A stretch of DNA of 64,000 nt, taken from assembly GCF_025567345.1 (NCBI RefSeq), contig NZ_JAOQJS010000001.1, forward strand, positions 310,001 through 374,000. The letters run 5' to 3'. Source of the DNA: Coprococcus ammoniilyticus. GTDB taxonomy: Bacteria; Bacillota; Clostridia; Lachnospirales; Lachnospiraceae. Numbering within the stretch: the stretch's first letter is position 1; every line of letters begins with the position of its first letter. Shown here piece by piece: positions 62,123-64,000 of the stretch. A program made the translations under genes and the position numbers. Under the pieces are notes generated by a model that saw only the letters and a list, made by a program, of their open reading frames with translations, was not told where the DNA came from and made no database searches.

Positions 62123-64000
62123 ATGTCAAATAATTATGATGCTGAACAGATACAGGTTCTGGAAGGACTTGAAGCTGTCAGAAAAAGACCGGGAATGTAC
62201 ATAGGAAGTACGTCTACAAGAGGATTGCATCATCTTGTTTATGAGATTGTTGATAATTCTGTAGATGAAGCTCTGGCTGGTTATTGTAATCACATAGAAG
62301 TTTTTATTAACTCTGATAATTCCATAACGGTTGTTGATAATGGACGTGGTATACCTGTAGGTATTCAGGAGAAGACGGGAAAATCAGCACTGGAAGTAGT
62401 ATTTACCGTTCTTCATGCCGGTGGTAAGTTTGGCGGTGGAGGATATAAGGTATCCGGTGGTCTTCATGGTGTAGGTGCTTCTGTTGTAAATGCTCTTTCT
62501 GAATGGTTAGAGGTCGAAGTTACAAGAGATGGTCATATATATAAGCAGACTTATAAGCGTGGTAATGTAGACAGTGCATTGCAGATCATTGCCGATGCAC
62601 CAGAAGATAAATCAGGAACAAAGGTAACATTTCTTCCGGATAAGACGATATTTGATGATTGGATCTATGATTATGATACATTACGGACAAGACTTCGTGA
62701 GACAGCATTCCTTACAAAGGGTCTGAAGATTACATTAACAGATTTTCGTGTAGATCCTCCAAAGGAGAGACATTTCCATTATGAGGGCGGTATCAAAGAG
62801 TTTGTTGAATACATGAACAGACACAGAGAAGCACTCTATGACAAGGTAATCTACTGTGAGGGACTCAAGGATGGTGTATATGTAGAAGTTGCTATGCAGC
62901 ATAATGATTCCTATAACGAAATGATACACAGTTATGTAAATAATATTAATACACCGGAAGGTGGTACACATTTAACAGGTTTTAAGGCAGCCATTACCAA
63001 GATTTTCAATGACTACGCAAGAAAGAATAATCTGTTAAAAGAAAAAGAGGATAATCTGTCCGGTGAAGATCTGAGGGAAGGTATGTCTGCGATCGTATCT
63101 GTAAAGATCGGTGAACCTCAATTTGAAGGTCAGACAAAGCAGAAGCTTGGAAATTCAGAAGTAAGACCTGTTGTAGAAAGTATCGTAAGTGAACAGCTTA
63201 CTTATTTCTTAGAGCAGAATCCGAATATAGCAAAAATAATTATAAATAAATCTGTAATGGCTCAGCGTGCGAGAATTGCAGCAAGAAGAGCCAGAGATGT
63301 AGCAAGAAAAGCAAATCTTGCAGATAATATGGCACTTCCTGGAAAGCTTGCAGATTGTTCCGATAAAGATCCGAAGAATTGTGAGATCTACATCGTAGAG
63401 GGAGATTCCGCCGGTGGTTCTGCAAAGAAAGCAAGATCCCGTGCAACACAGGCTATCCTTCCACTCCGTGGTAAGATATTAAACGTAGAAAAAGCAAGAA
63501 TCGACAGAATCCTTGAGAATGCCGAGATCAAAGCAATGATCACAGCATTTGGTACAGGTATTCATGAGAATTTTGATATTGATAAGCTCAGATATAATAA
63601 GATCATTATTATGACAGATGCCGATGTAGATGGTGCTCATATCGCAACCCTGCTTCTGACATTTTTCTATCGGTTCATGCCGGATCTGATTCGAAAAGGA
63701 CATGTATATTTGGCACAGCCACCACTTTATAAGTTGGAGAAGAATAAAAAAATCTGGTATGCCTACAGTGATGATGAACTGAACAGTATCTTGAATGAAG
63801 TTGGACGAGATCAGTCAAATAAGATCCAGCGATACAAAGGTCTTGGTGAAATGGATGCAGAACAGTTATGGGAGACAACCATGGATCCGGAAAAGAGAAT
63901 TTTATTAAAAGTTGCGATTGATGATGATGATGAATCAGAGATTGATATGACCTTCAATGTACTGATGGGAGATAAAGTTGAACCTAGAAGACAGTTCATA
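62123..64000 (+). CDS. gyrB: DNA gyrase subunit B (partial, 3' end outside window)
   Basis: ATPase subunit of gyrase, which adds negative supercoils. 626 codons are present and the frame is open at the right edge; since family proteins are about 635-640 residues, only the last dozen or so should be missing. Seen are the GHKL ATP site (VDNSVDEALAG, DNGRGIPVGI, GLHGVGASVVNALS), the TOPRIM EGDSAGGSAKKAR with MTDADVDGAH, and RYKGLGEMDAEQLWETTM. AAGGAGG lies 7 nt before the ATG. Confidence 0.98.
   Translation, partial: MSNNYDAEQIQVLEGLEAVRKRPGMYIGSTSTRGLHHLVYEIVDNSVDEALAGYCNHIEVFINSDNSITVVDNGRGIPVGIQEKTGKSALEVVFTVLHAGGKFGGGGYKVSGGLHGVGASVVNALSEWLEVEVTRDGHIYKQTYKRGNVDSALQIIADAPEDKSGTKVTFLPDKTIFDDWIYDYDTLRTRLRETAFLTKGLKITLTDFRVDPPKERHFHYEGGIKEFVEYMNRHREALYDKVIYCEGLKDGVYVEVAMQHNDSYNEMIHSYVNNINTPEGGTHLTGFKAAITKIFNDYARKNNLLKEKEDNLSGEDLREGMSAIVSVKIGEPQFEGQTKQKLGNSEVRPVVESIVSEQLTYFLEQNPNIAKIIINKSVMAQRARIAARRARDVARKANLADNMALPGKLADCSDKDPKNCEIYIVEGDSAGGSAKKARSRATQAILPLRGKILNVEKARIDRILENAEIKAMITAFGTGIHENFDIDKLRYNKIIIMTDADVDGAHIATLLLTFFYRFMPDLIRKGHVYLAQPPLYKLEKNKKIWYAYSDDELNSILNEVGRDQSNKIQRYKGLGEMDAEQLWETTMDPEKRILLKVAIDDDDESEIDMTFNVLMGDKVEPRRQFI

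Overview
The window is a low-GC Firmicutes chromosome segment that ends at the replication origin. Gene content points to Clostridia, most likely Lachnospiraceae. The evidence is the rpmH-rnpA-yidD-yidC-jag-mnmE-mnmG-rsmG block beside dnaA-dnaN-S4-recF-gyrB, ParA/ParB with two perfect parS sites, a DUF4446-serS-DUF3881 cluster, a tryptophan T-box and an Agr-type peptide signalling locus. A secreted family 16 beta-glucanase would fit a plant-glucan-using gut relative of Coprococcus or Roseburia, but that is inference. I see no transposase, prophage or CRISPR array.

Layout. 0-6.3 kb (minus strand): the end of a fatty-acid cluster (fabF, accD running off the left edge), a GtrA-like membrane protein, a glycosyltransferase-like protein, a striking 388-residue octapeptide-repeat protein, and pta. 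6.4-13.4 kb (plus): a T-box(Trp)-controlled trp operon, trpE-G-D-C-B-A, lacking trpF and carrying one long hairpin element inside it and another after it. 13.5-16.3 kb: an MBOAT plus DHHW pair for O-acetylation of a surface polymer, behind a perfect consensus promoter. 16.3-27.9 kb: a secreted CAP-domain protein, a radical SAM/Mrp pair, an esterase, a YitT transporter-like protein, a large secreted GH16 glucanase divergent from an AraC regulator, and pepD. 27.9-34.2 kb: an ABC transporter and a complete Agr-like system. Its 57-residue AgrD precursor lies opposite agrB-agrA-agrC across a strikingly symmetrical promoter.

34.2-43.5 kb: tRNA-Lys, a small Cys-rich ORF, trmB, a D,D-carboxypeptidase, an orphan cytosolic histidine kinase, argS, and a three-gene acyltransferase/DUF6320/hydrolase cassette. 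43.5-50 kb: parS, a candidate structured RNA, parS, parA-parB, DUF4446, serS, DUF3881, tRNA-Arg and a DEDDh exonuclease. 50-57.3 kb (minus): rsmG to rpmH. 57.3-64 kb: an oriC with DnaA boxes, dnaA, a DnaA-trio unwinding element, dnaN, the S4 gene, recF and gyrB, which is cut off a few codons before its end.

The most interesting items are the octapeptide-repeat protein, the mirror-symmetric agr control region with its unusual predicted cationic peptide ring, a recurrent near-palindrome (TTGACYATAGT) found five times, a set of long hairpin elements of which two share a 13-bp core, and a candidate structured RNA between the two parS sites. Start codons were chosen by ribosome-binding site, and several differ from the longest possible ORF. 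All assignments come from reading motifs by eye, without database searches.
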